A DNA stretch of 64,000 nucleotides, from positions 3,968,001 to 4,032,000 of the forward strand of contig BSDZ01000003.1 in the NCBI GenBank assembly GCA_030268105.1. Direction: 5' to 3'. Origin of the DNA: Volvox africanus. Taxonomy: Eukaryota > Chlorophyta > Chlorophyceae > Chlamydomonadales > Volvocaceae. This document shows, in pieces, positions 33,976 through 45,798 of this stretch (its first letter is position 1; the number at the start of each line of letters is the position of its first letter). The notes beneath the pieces are model-generated. The model had not been told where the DNA came from. It did no database searches and worked only from the letters and a program-made list of their open reading frames with translations. Position numbers and translations under genes: made by a program.

Positions 33976-36929
33976 ATGGCAACTCATAAGCCTGCAAAGT
34001 CGGCTTGGCCAGGATGGCAGCAGGGCTCCTCTAAAACACCAGATAATCGCAGATATGATTCCTTATTTGTCGACACCCTGGGTGTTTACGAAGAAGGCTC
34101 CGAGCCGGGCCATAGCACAACAACGTTTGTGCCTTTGCTAGAAATGGCTCGCAAGAAGGTACAGAAATTCATGAAGCTCAAATACAGATCCTTATCCTAA
34201 TGTGGGTCAGGCCTGATGTAGCCTGTCTACTGCCATGTCTCGACGCAGCGACCCGTCAGCGCGCCCAGACTAAAGGACTCCAGCCCCCGGGCGCAAAAGT
34301 TGAGTCCTCGAACACAAGACCTGATGTTTAAGCATCGAGCCAGTGCGCTTATACAGAGGTACTCAGGGTCACGCTGGGTGAGTTCGCCACTTAACATGCC
34401 CGGTCACGCACGAGAGCCACCGTAACTTTGGATTGGGGCCGCGTCCTGAACTTGCAGCGTGAAGCCCAGCGAACGAAGTGGCTAATTGATGTCGTGTTCC
34501 ACATCGATCGGGAGTACCGGGAGTTAATGGCAGAGCAGGCCGCTAAAATTGTAAGAGGTGTCAGAAGCTGGCGCCGCGGGCACCAGTTGTGTAGAACAAG
34601 GATGGGAGCATCAAATGACATAAGCCAGTCACTTCAAAGTATTCGGCTATGCGGGGATGCACCCTGTGGGATATGTAGGGTTTGAGGGTCGCTTACCCGA
34701 GGAGCTATTCCGCGCTGACAGCGGGGGGAATTACATCCGCGGATTCCTGATTGGGAACTTTGGGGATGATTAGCATTTAACGACAGCTCTAAATTGCAAG
34801 ACGTAGCCACATTTTATGCGCACACGTTTCGTCGGGCTATGTACGTACAAGTTCTGGGGCTCTGGGGCTCTTAAGGCATTCACAAACTTCTTCTGACACG
34901 TTCTGTTCCTTCGCCCAAACCGCTGCGCAGGCAACATTGCAAGAACAGCTACAGAAAACCACCAGTCTGCACATCAATGCAGCTACAGCCATCCAGGCGC
35001 AGGTACCGTGTGGACGCAGGGCCGTGTCAGCAAAGCTGCTCGGGCCGGGGTGGCCGCTGGCCCGGGAAGTGTCCGCTCGTCCGCACGGGTAGGGGCAAAT
35101 GTTTCGTAACTGCAGGCTAGCCATTACGTCCACACATCCAGTCAGGCGCGGGAGCGCGACCGTTCAAGTCTACCAGTTCTTCCACATACAAATGTTCGCT
35201 GCGCATGTGCTATCCACCCCAGACGGCGCCACATGACTATGCATGTGTACTATGTGCGCTACTGGCGTGAGCATTAAGATACCAAGGTGGTTTCCCACGT
35301 CATTGCGCAGAATGATCAGCTGCGCCTGCGTGTGGAGGATCTGGAGCAGCAGCTACGGCAGTCGCAGACCGCTCAACTGGACATGCAGGTAACATTTGCT
35401 TGCCGTATTCTGTGTGTTGCGGTGGTCGTAGGGTCGTAAGGTCGTATACGCAATATATGAGTCCATCGTGCAGCACTGTCGGTCGACGGCGGCCCCACGA
35501 CCCTGCGGTCGCTCCGTACGCAGAACCGGGTTGCTGCGAGCGAGATCGCTCTTAAGGACGCCGAGGAGGCGACTCGGGCCGCTGGTGAGGAGTGCTACCA
35601 GCTTCAGGAGGTACGGTGATGATGAATGAAGGTTGGGGTTATGGGAATGGGGGGATATGCCAAAGGCAAATTACATACCCGCAAGCCCACAATGTCCTCT
35701 CCCTGGGGGTGGCAGCTGTAAGTGCTCAATTACCACGGAACGCGGGCACTGTGAACGACCCGTAAATTCCGTGGCCCAGCAAATCCGCAGCTCAAACTCT
35801 TTAATTATCAAGTGTCACTACCTTGTAATGACCCCATGGGGCTCCGCGTCCTTGTCCAGCTCCTGGCCAACCGCTGTCTCGCAGATGCGGTCAATCCGCT
35901 CTCCAGGTGAACCTCTGTCCGGGATTTGCGGTTTGTTCGCCAACTCACCCCATACCTTGCGTACTTAGATTTCTGGGGGTTCAGGATTGTCCCCCCAAAC
36001 GCCCGCAGGCGGTGGCGATCCTGGCGGAGCACGATGCCCAGGCGCGCAAGCTGTTGTCCAATCGAGCGCACATGATGAGGGAGGCACTCGTGGCCTCGCG
36101 CGTCCGTGTGCGCCAGGCGGCGCAGAACAGCCAGCGGCAGCGGATGGAGGTGCGGTGCCTCAACTTTGCCGTGTATCTTGAATTTGCCGTGGAAGTGCGC
36201 CCGGTTGTGTGTAGGGGCTATCTGCTCGTCCATGATGAGACCCTGCAGGCGAAAATTTGTAATCAAGATACATAGAACGAGCACAGTTGAATTGAGCAAC
36301 AGAACTCTGCGTGTCCATGTGTGCATTTTCGAAGAGGCCCTGTTAAGGGAATTTGCGCGTTGGTCACTCCACCTAAATGACTGGGCCTGATGCCGACCAA
36401 GGCCACTTAGCCCTGTGTACTATAGGAGCGTTCCTTTGTTCGTGTTTACGGGGAATACGCTAAGGCCAAAGCACAACAGGAAAAGCTCAAAACCTGTCGG
36501 TGGACACGCAGTATCTGTATTAGCGAAGGCGTTATTGGGAGGCGGGGGTGCGCAGATACCGGAAGAGCAGCAACGCCGGTATATGGGAAGAGCAGCAACG
36601 CCGGTAAAAGCAACATATAAAACCATAGCGTATCGGTGTGTAAACCGTTTCGGCTGCCGCAGGTAGCTGCGCTGATGTCGCAGGAGCGACAAAAAGTGGA
36701 TCAGGAGCGTGCCGCAATCAACGCTCATGTGGAGTCGAGCATGGCGGCCGCCAGCACGGTGATGCAGGCGGCCACTAAGCTCGAGGTGGACCGCCTGAAG
36801 CTCGAGCTGGAGGCGTACAAGGAGCCTTGGGTTTACGTGGCGCGGGACAAGAGCCCCACCAAACACAAAGATCTGTCCAGACATCTGGGCCTCAGGTCGA
36901 TGAGTCTGACCGTCCCACAACCCTGTTAA
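33976..36929 (+). CDS. coiled-coil protein, function unknown
   Basis: Not recognised as a named family. Seven exons, every junction in phase 0: 33976-34158, 34458-34550, 34931-35002, 35311-35388, 35524-35610, 36009-36149 and 36663-36929, giving 306 residues. Residues 1-61 are not helical (PAKSAWPGWQQG, YDSLFVDTLGVYEEG). From about residue 55 to 285 nearly everything is predicted heptad-like helix, rich in Glu, Gln, Arg and Ala (REAQRTKWLIDVV, LRLRVEDLEQQLRQSQ, EIALKDAEEATRAAGEE, AAINAHVESSMAAAS, LEVDRLKLELEAYKE). It ends KHKDLSRHLGL and a short tail. No membrane segment. The pattern suits a structural or ciliary/centriolar coiled-coil protein, but nothing visible proves that. The start is the first ATG in an open first exon; earlier exons cannot be excluded. 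Confidence 0.7.
34255..34345 (-). repeat. tRNA-like / possible SINE fragment in an intron
   Basis: On the minus strand a box-A-like element (AGCGCACTGG, near 34336) is followed about 38 bases later by a box-B-like element (GTTCGAGGACTC, near 34300), with a short hairpin (GATG...CATC) where an anticodon arm would be. The spacing is shorter than in a functional tRNA and the acceptor stem is absent, so a decayed tRNA-derived element is the best reading. It lies inside intron 1 of the coiled-coil gene. Confidence 0.3.
36561..36605. repeat. 25-bp-spaced direct repeat in a coiled-coil gene intron
   Basis: GGAAGAGCAGCAACGCCGGT occurs twice, at 36561 and 36586, in the intron 36150-36662 and close to the final acceptor. 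Confidence 0.9.
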
Positions 36930-38596
36930 GGCGCCGTAAGAATCGTGACGCATCACGACGCATGTGAATGGCTGGGGCAGTGCCTTGAAGGGGACTTTAA
37001 TATGTCGGGCCAAATTCAGCTGCTGCTGCATCACTGGCCAGACGGCTTCGCTGTATGTGCATGCATGTACAGTCTGTTGAGGGGGTACGGGTTGAGGGAA
37101 GCATCGTGCCAGCTTATGCACGAATTCATTATGCATCGCATCATAACTAGTGTTGGAGGCGCCCGGGAAACGCGTGCAAATCCCAATGGACACCGGCGAT
37201 GTGGCACGCGCACGTGCTGATGCTGACATTAACGCTGCGAGGCTATGATATACGAGCTCGTTTATCTGTTGTACCATTTTGTGTTACGGCGTATTACATG
37301 CAAGAAATTTCAGTACCAAAATGCCGTATATATTGCGATGTCTGAATGTCGGTGTACACTTGTACAGATGACCGTGTGTCAGTGTTTTTTTGGAACATAA
37401 GGAGTGGATCCCAAGGAGTCGGATCCTCGTACATTCACGGCCATTGACACCGATGGTACGACGCTGCTGGATGTCACGGTACGAACGAGGACAGCTCAGC
37501 AAGCACTACGGCAGTGCCCATCAGAAACAGCGCTAGAGTAGCCCTGAGCCCACAGGACATCCCAGAGCGCATGGAAGCTTAGAGCGCCCCAAAGAGGGCG
37601 TGTGGGGAGGTGTCAGTATGCCCTTTTTGCTGGGGCATTTAGTTCTCTCTGCCGCAATTTGGGCCTTCCCCTCGGCTTCTGTCCTAGCTTCGCATGACTC
37701 CCAATGCGGTTTTGCTGATTGCCCAAAGCCGCGTCGCTCTTACTACGAGTCCGCTGTCAGGCCTCGAACGGCCTGCACCTGATCTTGGAAATAGATGCTT
37801 GAAAACTGCTAGGTCGGTTTCTAGCGTCAATCATACTTGTGTGTCTTTCTTTTGCTCCCTCTGGGCCTCGTAGTTCCGGGCTCGGGGCCTCCAAGCCCTA
37901 TAAGTCTATAGTCTTTAAGGCTCAGATTCTGCTCCAGATGGCTCCAGGGGAGGGGAGCCCGAGACCAAGGCCCCCCCCAGGCCCTTCTGGCCTGTGTGAT
38001 TTCATCGGGTGGCGTATTGGAGAGGGGAGATGGAGGGAACAGCTGGGTTAATGAGGAAGGAACCGATGAGAGGATAGGAAAAGACGTACAGCGCTTTTAT
38101 CCACGATAGCACAAGTCGCCGCAGAATTCAACCATGTTTCGCAAACACGGCTTAGCTCTTGTTTTACAACTGCTTGCCGTGGAAGCCTTCAGCTACTATG
38201 TCGTGCCGAATTTAGGAAGACATTGACTGGCCAGTTAGCCACCGTTAAGGACCTACCCAACGTTCAAACTCACTCATGGTCATCTATAACAATAGTCCGA
38301 TATAGCATCTAATATGGGAGCTTCATTGCGTGGGTTTGTGCGAGCGCCCCATCGTCTTGCTGATTGTGTAATACACACACTTTGATGTTCACATTATATC
38401 ATAATTAGAGGAGACAGTTTAACATTCCTGAACGGTTGCGGAATTGTTCAATGACGCTGGCAACATAAGGCCTCTCAATTTCACTCAAAATAGTGATTAT
38501 ATAAGGGCGGCATCTTCACTCATTAATCAGGGGCGGCGAGTAGTCAGTTGGCTACCAAATTGCATACGGTAGGCCGCCCCTCCGGCCACTTGTTGT
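36930..38596. other. intergenic, no recognised gene
   Basis: About 1.7 kb between two plus-strand genes. Bases 37850-38050 are GC-rich with an open frame but no recognisable domain; 38270-38500 is AT-rich and precedes the SET-domain gene, so is a likely promoter region. Nothing else supported. Confidence 0.5.
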
Positions 38597-41164
38597 ATGC
38601 CGCGCCTAATCCCGGTGCGGCCGCCACCGGGTCGGCTGAGGATGCGAAGTCACTATTGGACCTCCACTCGCCGGTGGGCAGTATCCTTGACCAAGGACGG
38701 CCTAAGTGGTTTCTCCAGGACCCCGCACTGGCCCAGTGTCGCCGTCTCCTCGTCAACTTCCGCAGCTGCATCCTCTGGAGACGTACCTGAAGTTCCAGAG
38801 CTTACAGCTTGGCTACAATGTAATTATGGACGGTTTGACGGCGCATCATTGGTGAACCTCGGTCCCTCGGGTTGGGGCCTCAAGTCAACACAGGTGCGAG
38901 CTCACGAGCGCATTCCGGTATATAAGCAACTGCATCAACGTAGTTTCGTTTTAACACGATTGGGTTCCTTGTGCCCTGATTTTAGGATATTGAACCGGGG
39001 CAACGACTGATCAAGCTTCCGGCGGCGTGCCATTTAACATACGGCGCGAATGATGATCCACGGTTGCTATCTCTTGTTGACAAAGTGCCAACCGAACTGT
39101 GGGGAGCCAAGCTAGCCTTGCAGCTTGTTTTTCATCGGCTTCGTGGATCCGACTCGAAATTTGCGACCTATATTTCAAACCTACCTAGGGGCGTCCCCGG
39201 CGTCCCCATGTTTTTTAGCAAGCGAGCTCTTGATCTTATCGATTACCCACCTGTGACTCAGCAAGTTCAAAAGCGGTGTCGATGGCTTCTCAGCTTTAGT
39301 CAGCAAGTCCTCGCCAAGTTGCCCGGCACTCCCGAAGACCCCTATGGCGGCGTGATGGTCGACATCAATGCCTTGGGCTGGGCGCTTGCGTGTGTCAGTT
39401 CTCGCGCCTTCCGGACGCGAGGACCATCCCATCCGGCCGCCATGCTGCCGCTGATCGACATGGCTAACCACAGTTTCACTCCCAATGTGGAAGTTCTTCC
39501 CATGGAGTGTGGAGCCGTGGGCTTGTTTGCGAAAACCAAGGTATGATGCGCACTAGCTTGGGCGAACTGTTTTAATTAATTATTTTCTGAAAGGATTGGT
39601 TGTGGTAAATCTGTCGCCGGGATTGGCGTCCGTCACAATCTCTTCATCGTGGAGTGTGACGCAGCTTTGGGGTTTGCCTCCTCCGTCTGAGAAAGGTTTA
39701 CTGTGACTGATACAGGCGTGTACGATAACCTGTGCAGGTTTCTGCTGGTGAGCTCTTGCATCTTTCGTACGGAAAGTTGAGCAATGATTTCCTGTTCATG
39801 GACTACGGCTTCGTTGTGCCAGACAATCCGTACGATGCCGTTCAGCTGAAGTTCGATGTCGGGCTTTTGCAGGTGCGTGCAGGAAAATGTAGTCGCCATC
39901 ATGAACAGCCATCACGATTTCGAAACTTGTTATGTTGGGCATCCTTCGGCCGTCGGTGTGCATCCTTCCCCTTAGCTGTTCACAATCATCATGAATGAGA
40001 GAGATGTGATGACATCTTTTGCTGGCACCAGTCTGTGGGAGTTGGTCTCAACACCCAACTCCCGATGATGTCATCAATTATTGGAGCTGTCTGATCTCTC
40101 TAGATTTTTCTGGACAATTTACATAATCATTGGTCATGCGATGTTCTTCCAATACATATATATATATATATACTTGTGTTTATATAAATATATATTGTAA
40201 TTTCGCACATTCCCCGTACCTATGTGTCGCATGTATGCATGTTGGCTGGTATTTTTTGATGCACACGCATTGTAAAAGTGTATGTTGCGGTATGCGTGCG
40301 CTGGATGTAAGTTCCAACCTGAGGAAGTGGGATGTGATGACAGATTTGTTGGCACCAGATCTGAGTGTCGTACACTTTGACGATCCGTTAACATGGCTGA
40401 GACTGATCCTTTCCCTCGGTTCTGGAGTACGGGAGGCAGACACCGCGCTGGCATGTGGTCAATACCGCTGCTCCCATGAGCCAACTCAACTACCGGAACA
40501 CCTCTTTTGCTTCCCTCTCCTAACATTTCAGGCTGGAGCACTGGTCGCTAATGTCCTTGATGCTTCGGGTGCTCCCCTGGAGCTATCCCTGACCCCGTGG
40601 CGCCTGGCTCTCCTTACTGAGCTTCGTCTTGCAGGCCCGAGGGCCGACACGGAGCTTAATTTGGGTGGTGGTGGTGAATCCGGTTCCTCTAGTATGGTTG
40701 ACCCCCGTCTGCTGGCCGCTGCCCGTATCATGGTTGCTCGTCAGGAGGGTGAGGTGGTCGGTCGGGGCGCAGAGAGGCTCTGCGCCATGGACCGACCACT
40801 TAGCAAGGAGAATGAGACCGCGGCACTCCGGATTATTGCCGGAGTGGTAGCAGTGGCTTTGTCCAACTTCCGTACGACGTTGGATCAGGATCTCTCGTTG
40901 CTAGCAGGAGAAGTGCCGACCCCATTAGCGGAGGGTGCTGGTGTTGCTGCTGATGCGATGGTGCCGTTGACGTGTGAGGATGAGGTGCTGGCCGTTCGGT
41001 TTCGTTCCGAGAAGAAGAAGATTCTCAGTCGAACCTTGCAGCAGGTGGCAGCCATGACAGCGGCACTGTCCAGCGAAGAGGTACGGCAGACGATGGGACT
41101 GGCGACTGCGAAGAAAGGCAGCAAGCCGTTGCCTGCAACGAATAAGGGCTTCGGAAAGAAATGA
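38597..41164 (+). CDS. SET-domain protein methyltransferase, Rubisco-LSMT-like, probably plastid-targeted
   Basis: Lysine N-methyltransferase family that in plants methylates the Rubisco large subunit or plastid aldolase. Four phase-0 exons: 38597-38893, 38986-39540, 39738-39872 and 40532-41164, giving 539 residues. Residues 1-70 are rich in Arg, Ser and Ala (RLRMRSHYWTSTRRW, SVAVSSSTSAAASSG), fitting a chloroplast transit peptide. The split SET domain follows: WLQCNYGRFDG, GPSGWGLKSTQDIEPGQRL, then LPLIDMANHSFTPNVEV (the conserved NHxxxPN), and LSYGKLSNDFLFMDYGFVV (catalytic Tyr region). After FDVGLLQ comes the all-helical Rubisco-LSMT substrate-binding domain (TPWRLALLTELRL, DPRLLAAARIM, ENETAALRIIAGVVAVAL). 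The C-terminus is Lys-rich (KKGSKPLPATNKGFGKK). Substrate cannot be told from sequence. Intron 3 (39873-40530) contains a frame open into exon 4, so intron retention is possible. Confidence 0.9.
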
Positions 41165-41484
41165 GAACTTATTGAGGGAGTGCCTTTTACCCCTCTGCAC
41201 AAAGGAATGAATGCTTTTCAATTTGTGGCGAACAGCCTAAGGGATGAGACATCAGCGCTGCATGTCGAGTCCGGCCGTGTGCAATTTCTGTCCGACTCCC
41301 TTGTTTGTACCCCTGTGTTTGGATTAGCAGATGCTGGAGTTGCCAAGCTACGTGATGAATAGGGTTTGTACCGCATCGTCGTTTGTTGTGCGCGTGCGGG
41401 GTAATGACTGACCTGGTTGACAGTATGTATATAGGATGCTAATATCCTTAGGCCCATGGAGGGCTGTAGTTCCTCTACCGCCAG

Positions 41485-41489
41485 TGTAA
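41485..41489 (+). terminator. putative polyadenylation signal of the SET-domain gene
   Basis: TGTAA lies about 320 bp after the stop at 41162-41164. Confidence 0.4.
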
Positions 41490-42537
41490 TGTGAAGTCGG
41501 GCATTCTCCCGACCGGGTAAAGACACTCTCTATCATCAACTCCGAAGGAAATTCACGAAGGATTAAGTATAGGCCAAACGTATCCTCGCGTACAATGCCG
41601 TCCTATAGACCCAAGTTCCTACTCAGCCCTTAGTACGGACAGCTAATCACCAAGTATAGTGGGATTAGAACGCGTGGCCAGTCAAAGGACCAACTAGGAT
41701 TAAATGGCCGCCATGTGGATAGTGATTGTAATAGCGGTACAACAGATATATTGTATATCTCTGCCTTCGCGGCAGTCGAATGTAGCTGCCTTATAGGTTA
41801 ACCCGTGGTGAGCATGCTAAATCTACTTCCTGAAATATTTAAAATTTATCTTGGCAGGCAGACCGCTACAGCTAGGCCTGGGATGTGGTGTGCACTATAA
41901 ACCCGCACGTTATCGCTTGCTGTCTTGTGCAGACACGTAAAGATGCCAGATGCTAAGATGGCGCTGTGTAGCTTGAAGGTCACGTCACCCCTTGGACATG
42001 AATCGGCGATATGCGTACATCGAGTTAGGAGGAGAGGGGAGGAGTTCAGTGTCTCAGGGGTCGGTTAATACTTCGTGTGTATTAGCTATGAACGCGATCA
42101 TTGCATGTGCATTTTAAAGTATAGGCACTCTAAAGACGTGTACATATCCGGCGGGCGCGCGTCGAACTGATCCGACAGCCCCTGTTTTGTAGGGTTCGCT
42201 CTTCACGATTTCATTTGCATACCCCTTAGCATGAATTTAATCCCCGAAGATGTGGTAACATTACAGAGCGTTGTGTGATATTGCGCAGCTGTCAGAGTAA
42301 ACAGCTGTTTTTGAATTGGAGTTGTGATGGGCGTGTGCGGCTGAGTGTGCGGTACTTTTCTACACGATGTTTTCCTGCCAAGAATAATTTTGCATAAGAG
42401 CCGGATATGTTTTTCAGAATATAAGGAATGACTTAATTTTCTAGGGTTTCGGTTCCGGCTCATATTAGATGCGTCACAAGATGCAGGCCTCCGGCACTCG
42501 AGAAAGCCCTCGCCGTTTTATTTCGAGTTCTTAAGAA
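41490..42537. other. intergenic, no recognised gene
   Basis: About 1.05 kb of mixed composition between two co-oriented genes. No coherent exon chain on either strand. The last few hundred bases before 42538 would be the promoter and 5' UTR of the phosphatase gene. Confidence 0.5.
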
Positions 42538-45500
42538 ATGGCAGTGTTAGATCTACCACCTACCCTTGAGCAGGTCGCACAGCTTCAGGCGCGCATGCTT
42601 GAAGCTTTGCCAGGCGGTGCCGCACAGTTGAAGACCATCTTGCCAGCCGAACAGCTTGTTTCTGTCTTACGTGCTACAGAGGCCGAGCTTCGGTCAGAAC
42701 CGACGTTGGTGGAAATTTCTGTTGAGGACCCACACGCTCAAATCTTTGTCTTCGGCGACACACACGGGCACTTTCCGGATGTAGCATACATGTGGGTTTA
42801 GTAGAAAAAGCGCTTATCTGATTACGTTTTCCTTAGTTTGGAACGGCGACTTGTCTATTCCTCTTCTGCAGTCTGACACAAATCGGGTACCCATCGCCAA
42901 CGCGCATCTTGGTCTTCAACGGGGATTACGTAGACCGTGGCAGCTGGGGCGTCGAGCTCCTTGCGCTGCTGTGCTGCTTAAAGTGCGCGGCGCCCAAGTC
43001 CATATACCTCCTACGGGGAAACCATGAAAGCAGCAGCTGCACCAAGTGGTATGGTTACAGTCAGGAGATCCGCGCAAAGTATGAAAAGCAGTCCAAGGTG
43101 AGAACATACCTCCGTTTTGCATTCGGACAGTCCCCGAGGGGTAATGTCTGTCTCCTAGCTATAATCGAAACACCCCATACCACCCTTCGAACATGTCCTG
43201 TCAGGAAATTTACTCGGCTTCCAAGAGGCTCTTTTCTGTAATGCCGTTGGCAGCGCTCATCCAGCGGAATACCCTGGTCATGCACGGAGGTGGGTGGGCG
43301 ATGCGGCATGGCAACTACACGAGCAATAAGCAGTGAGCGGCTTTGGTAAATGTGACCGAGGGGGTCTTGTATGACGGGGCCTAACAACTATTAGCGCAAC
43401 CAGAACGGCATCCAACATGGATGGCTCGCCACGAGGTTTCAATCCTTTGGTTGCCGCTTGCCAACGTAGGCCTTTTCCGGAAGCCGCCGGAACCCAAGCG
43501 TGGGGCGAAGCGCCGGAAGGTTATTCACCCCATCCGGGCTGGGGTGAAGCTGGAGCCCGGCACACTGGACCATCTGCGTGTGGCCAGTAAGGGCGGCATG
43601 GATCCGGACGGTGAGTGGAGGACCTTAAGATCGCACGATAGAGATGCATTTATACGTTTCTACGTTCTGCCATGCGCGGGAAGGCCAGGAGGCAAGTCGG
43701 GAAAAAAAGGGAATTGTCTTGGGCTGCGTGAACCTGCCGTGGGCTGATGGACCAATTCACTCTGTCCGCTTCAGCCCCGGTCTGCGGGGCCTGATGCAAC
43801 TACACAAGTAAGCCTCGAACTAGCGTAGGATATGGCTGGATGGACTGATTACGCGGATTCCAAAGAGGTTACTTACTACAGTATAATCCGTGGACGTTCG
43901 GGACCCTGGCCTGCCTAGCTAACCGAGCTTCATCATCCGCTGGGCTGTCAATATGAACCCTAGAACCCCCTTGTGCGGGCCTCGGTTTCGTGGTCCTAAG
44001 TCATATGCCTAGGTCTCTGACCACGGAGATCAAACAACCTTTGCGACCAGGTTTTCCTGATGAGGGAGTGTAAGGTGTTGTGCAACTTGGTAGCTTCAAC
44101 CTTGTACCCCAACCATCATAAACCCTGGTGTCTGCCAATAAAAGTTATATGTCCAATTATTCCGCTTGAGCCTTCCATGGCTTCCACCTATGCAGGCTGT
44201 GGCACGTCACTTCTGGCCACGGATGTCCTGTGGAGCGACCCTATCGCAGCCCCAGGCTTATTCGAGAACGACGCGCGCGGTGTGGGCCTCATTTTCGGGC
44301 CTGACATCACTGAGGTGGGTTGTGGTGGTGCCAGGAGCTTCCGAGATGACGTGATCGCGCTGAGGTCATAAGACGTTTTGCTGCTGTGCAAGTGGACGCA
44401 GCGAGCTGCAGCCTGCGTGAACGGGATGTGGCATCTCGGGTCGGCTCCCCAGCTAATTTTGTAGTCGCAACTTCGGCGGTCTGCCTCTGTACTACTGGCT
44501 ATCCAAGCCTGCAACCCCGGTCGCTGGGCAATCACCTTTTTGCGACGCTGCTTTTGCCATATGCACCTCGAAGGCGAACAGGGTCATTCGCGGGCGTATC
44601 CTCTTGCCGCCAGGCTTGCCTGCCCGCCGAGGGGCCTCTGTCCTGCTATGCAGGCGTTTTTAAAGGCCAACGGACTGCGACTCATCATCCGGTCCCATGA
44701 GGGACCCGACGCACGCGATAAGCGTTCAGATTTGCCGCAGGTTCTTGAGGGATACAGCTTTGACCACAACACGCCTGGTAGGGCTGGGCGGCTGACGCGG
44801 GCTCTGTGGAAAGGATTGGTTTGAAGCTACGTTGTTGCCGGCATTGTATGTTTGGTGCACAACTCAGTCATGTCTTTCTATCCACTTTTACCTTGCCTGG
44901 AAAAATCGTTGTTTCCCTACTGCTGATGCAACCCTGTTAACTCCCTCTATGTGAATACACTCCATGCGTGCGCCTGGTGCAGCGGGCCAGCTGGTGACCG
45001 TCTTCTCGGCACCGGACTACCCGCAGTTCCAGGCTGTGGCAGGAGGCGATGGTGCCGGAAAGAGATGCAACAACCTGGCGGCTGTGGTGGTTCTGAGCGC
45101 CCCTGATTACGCCACGCCTAACATGCGGACCTTTGAAGCAGTCAAGCCCCGGCCAAAGGTGCGGTGCGGAGGCGGGGAGCGATCCTGCAATGGGGTGATT
45201 GGATCATGATGGGACAGCAGGTTGAATATGCTCCCTCAATACCCGCAGTCATCATCATCATCGTTGGATCTTCCTAGTATGGCGGTCGAAAGTTTATAAC
45301 TTAACCCCACTCGTTTGCCCCTGAGGCTATCTGCTGCGCTGCCGCCTGTTCCTGCTCAAGGAACCATCATTTCAGCCTTGCCATCCTATTTCTTAACTAT
45401 TCAGTGAATTTGTGTGTGCGTTTTAAATGTAAATGGCCGGCAAACATGTTCATGACCGCTCTTCACCGTTCATTCCACTCCTCGGGCCATATCTGTTTTC

Positions 45501-45798
45501 GCACTGGTGATGACCTTTTGATGAAACCAAATCCGTTTGGGACCCCGCTGCTCAGGCGGATGCATACTACGACTTTGAGGCCTGCTGCGACAGCGACACC
45601 GAAGCGCCGGCTGGCAGCGAAGGAGGCAGCGTGGTCTCCAGTGGGACGGAGTTAGAGGGAGATGAGGCAGAGGGACCGCCCTTGTCGCAAACTGACGGGC
45701 ACCCTGATATTAATCCTGCGGAGCCACCTGAAATAGTTTCCCCACCAGCCGATGCTGCACCGCCACCGGCAGCAATAGTACTCGAGACAGCCCCATAA
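42538..45798 (+). CDS. PPP-family serine/threonine protein phosphatase
   Basis: Metal-dependent phosphoprotein phosphatase. Eight in-phase exons: 42538-42791, 42872-43097, 43205-43289, 43470-43610, 44196-44314, 44654-44777, 44983-45158 and 45556-45798, for 455 residues. All PPP signatures are visible: GDTHGHFPD, GDYVDRGSWG, LLRGNHESSSCTKWYGY, VMHGGLF, DVLWSDP, RSHEGPD and VFSAPDYPQF. Order and spacing resemble PP5/PP1-type catalytic cores, but there is a basic insert right after HGGLF (KPPEPKRGAKRRKV) and an expanded loop before VLWSDP. The N-terminal about 75 residues (LEQVAQLQARMLEALPGG) are helical and lack TPR motifs. The last exon adds an acidic, Pro-rich tail after DAYYDFEACCDSDTE. All metal-binding residues look intact. 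An in-frame candidate exon at 43684-43807 would break the phase and is left out. The subfamily is uncertain. Confidence 0.88.

Noticed and set aside
40310..40530. Extra SET-gene exon (contains SNLRKWDVMTDLLAPD)
   Set aside because: No acceptor gives the right phase from the 39872 donor, and joining 39872 to 40532 restores the family order (FDVGLLQ then AGALVANVL).
43684..43807. Candidate phosphatase exon with an open frame (contains VNLPWADGPIHSVRF)
   Set aside because: Including it breaks the phase with the 44196 exon, whereas joining 43610 directly to 44196 keeps frame and gives the expected spacing before VLWSDP.
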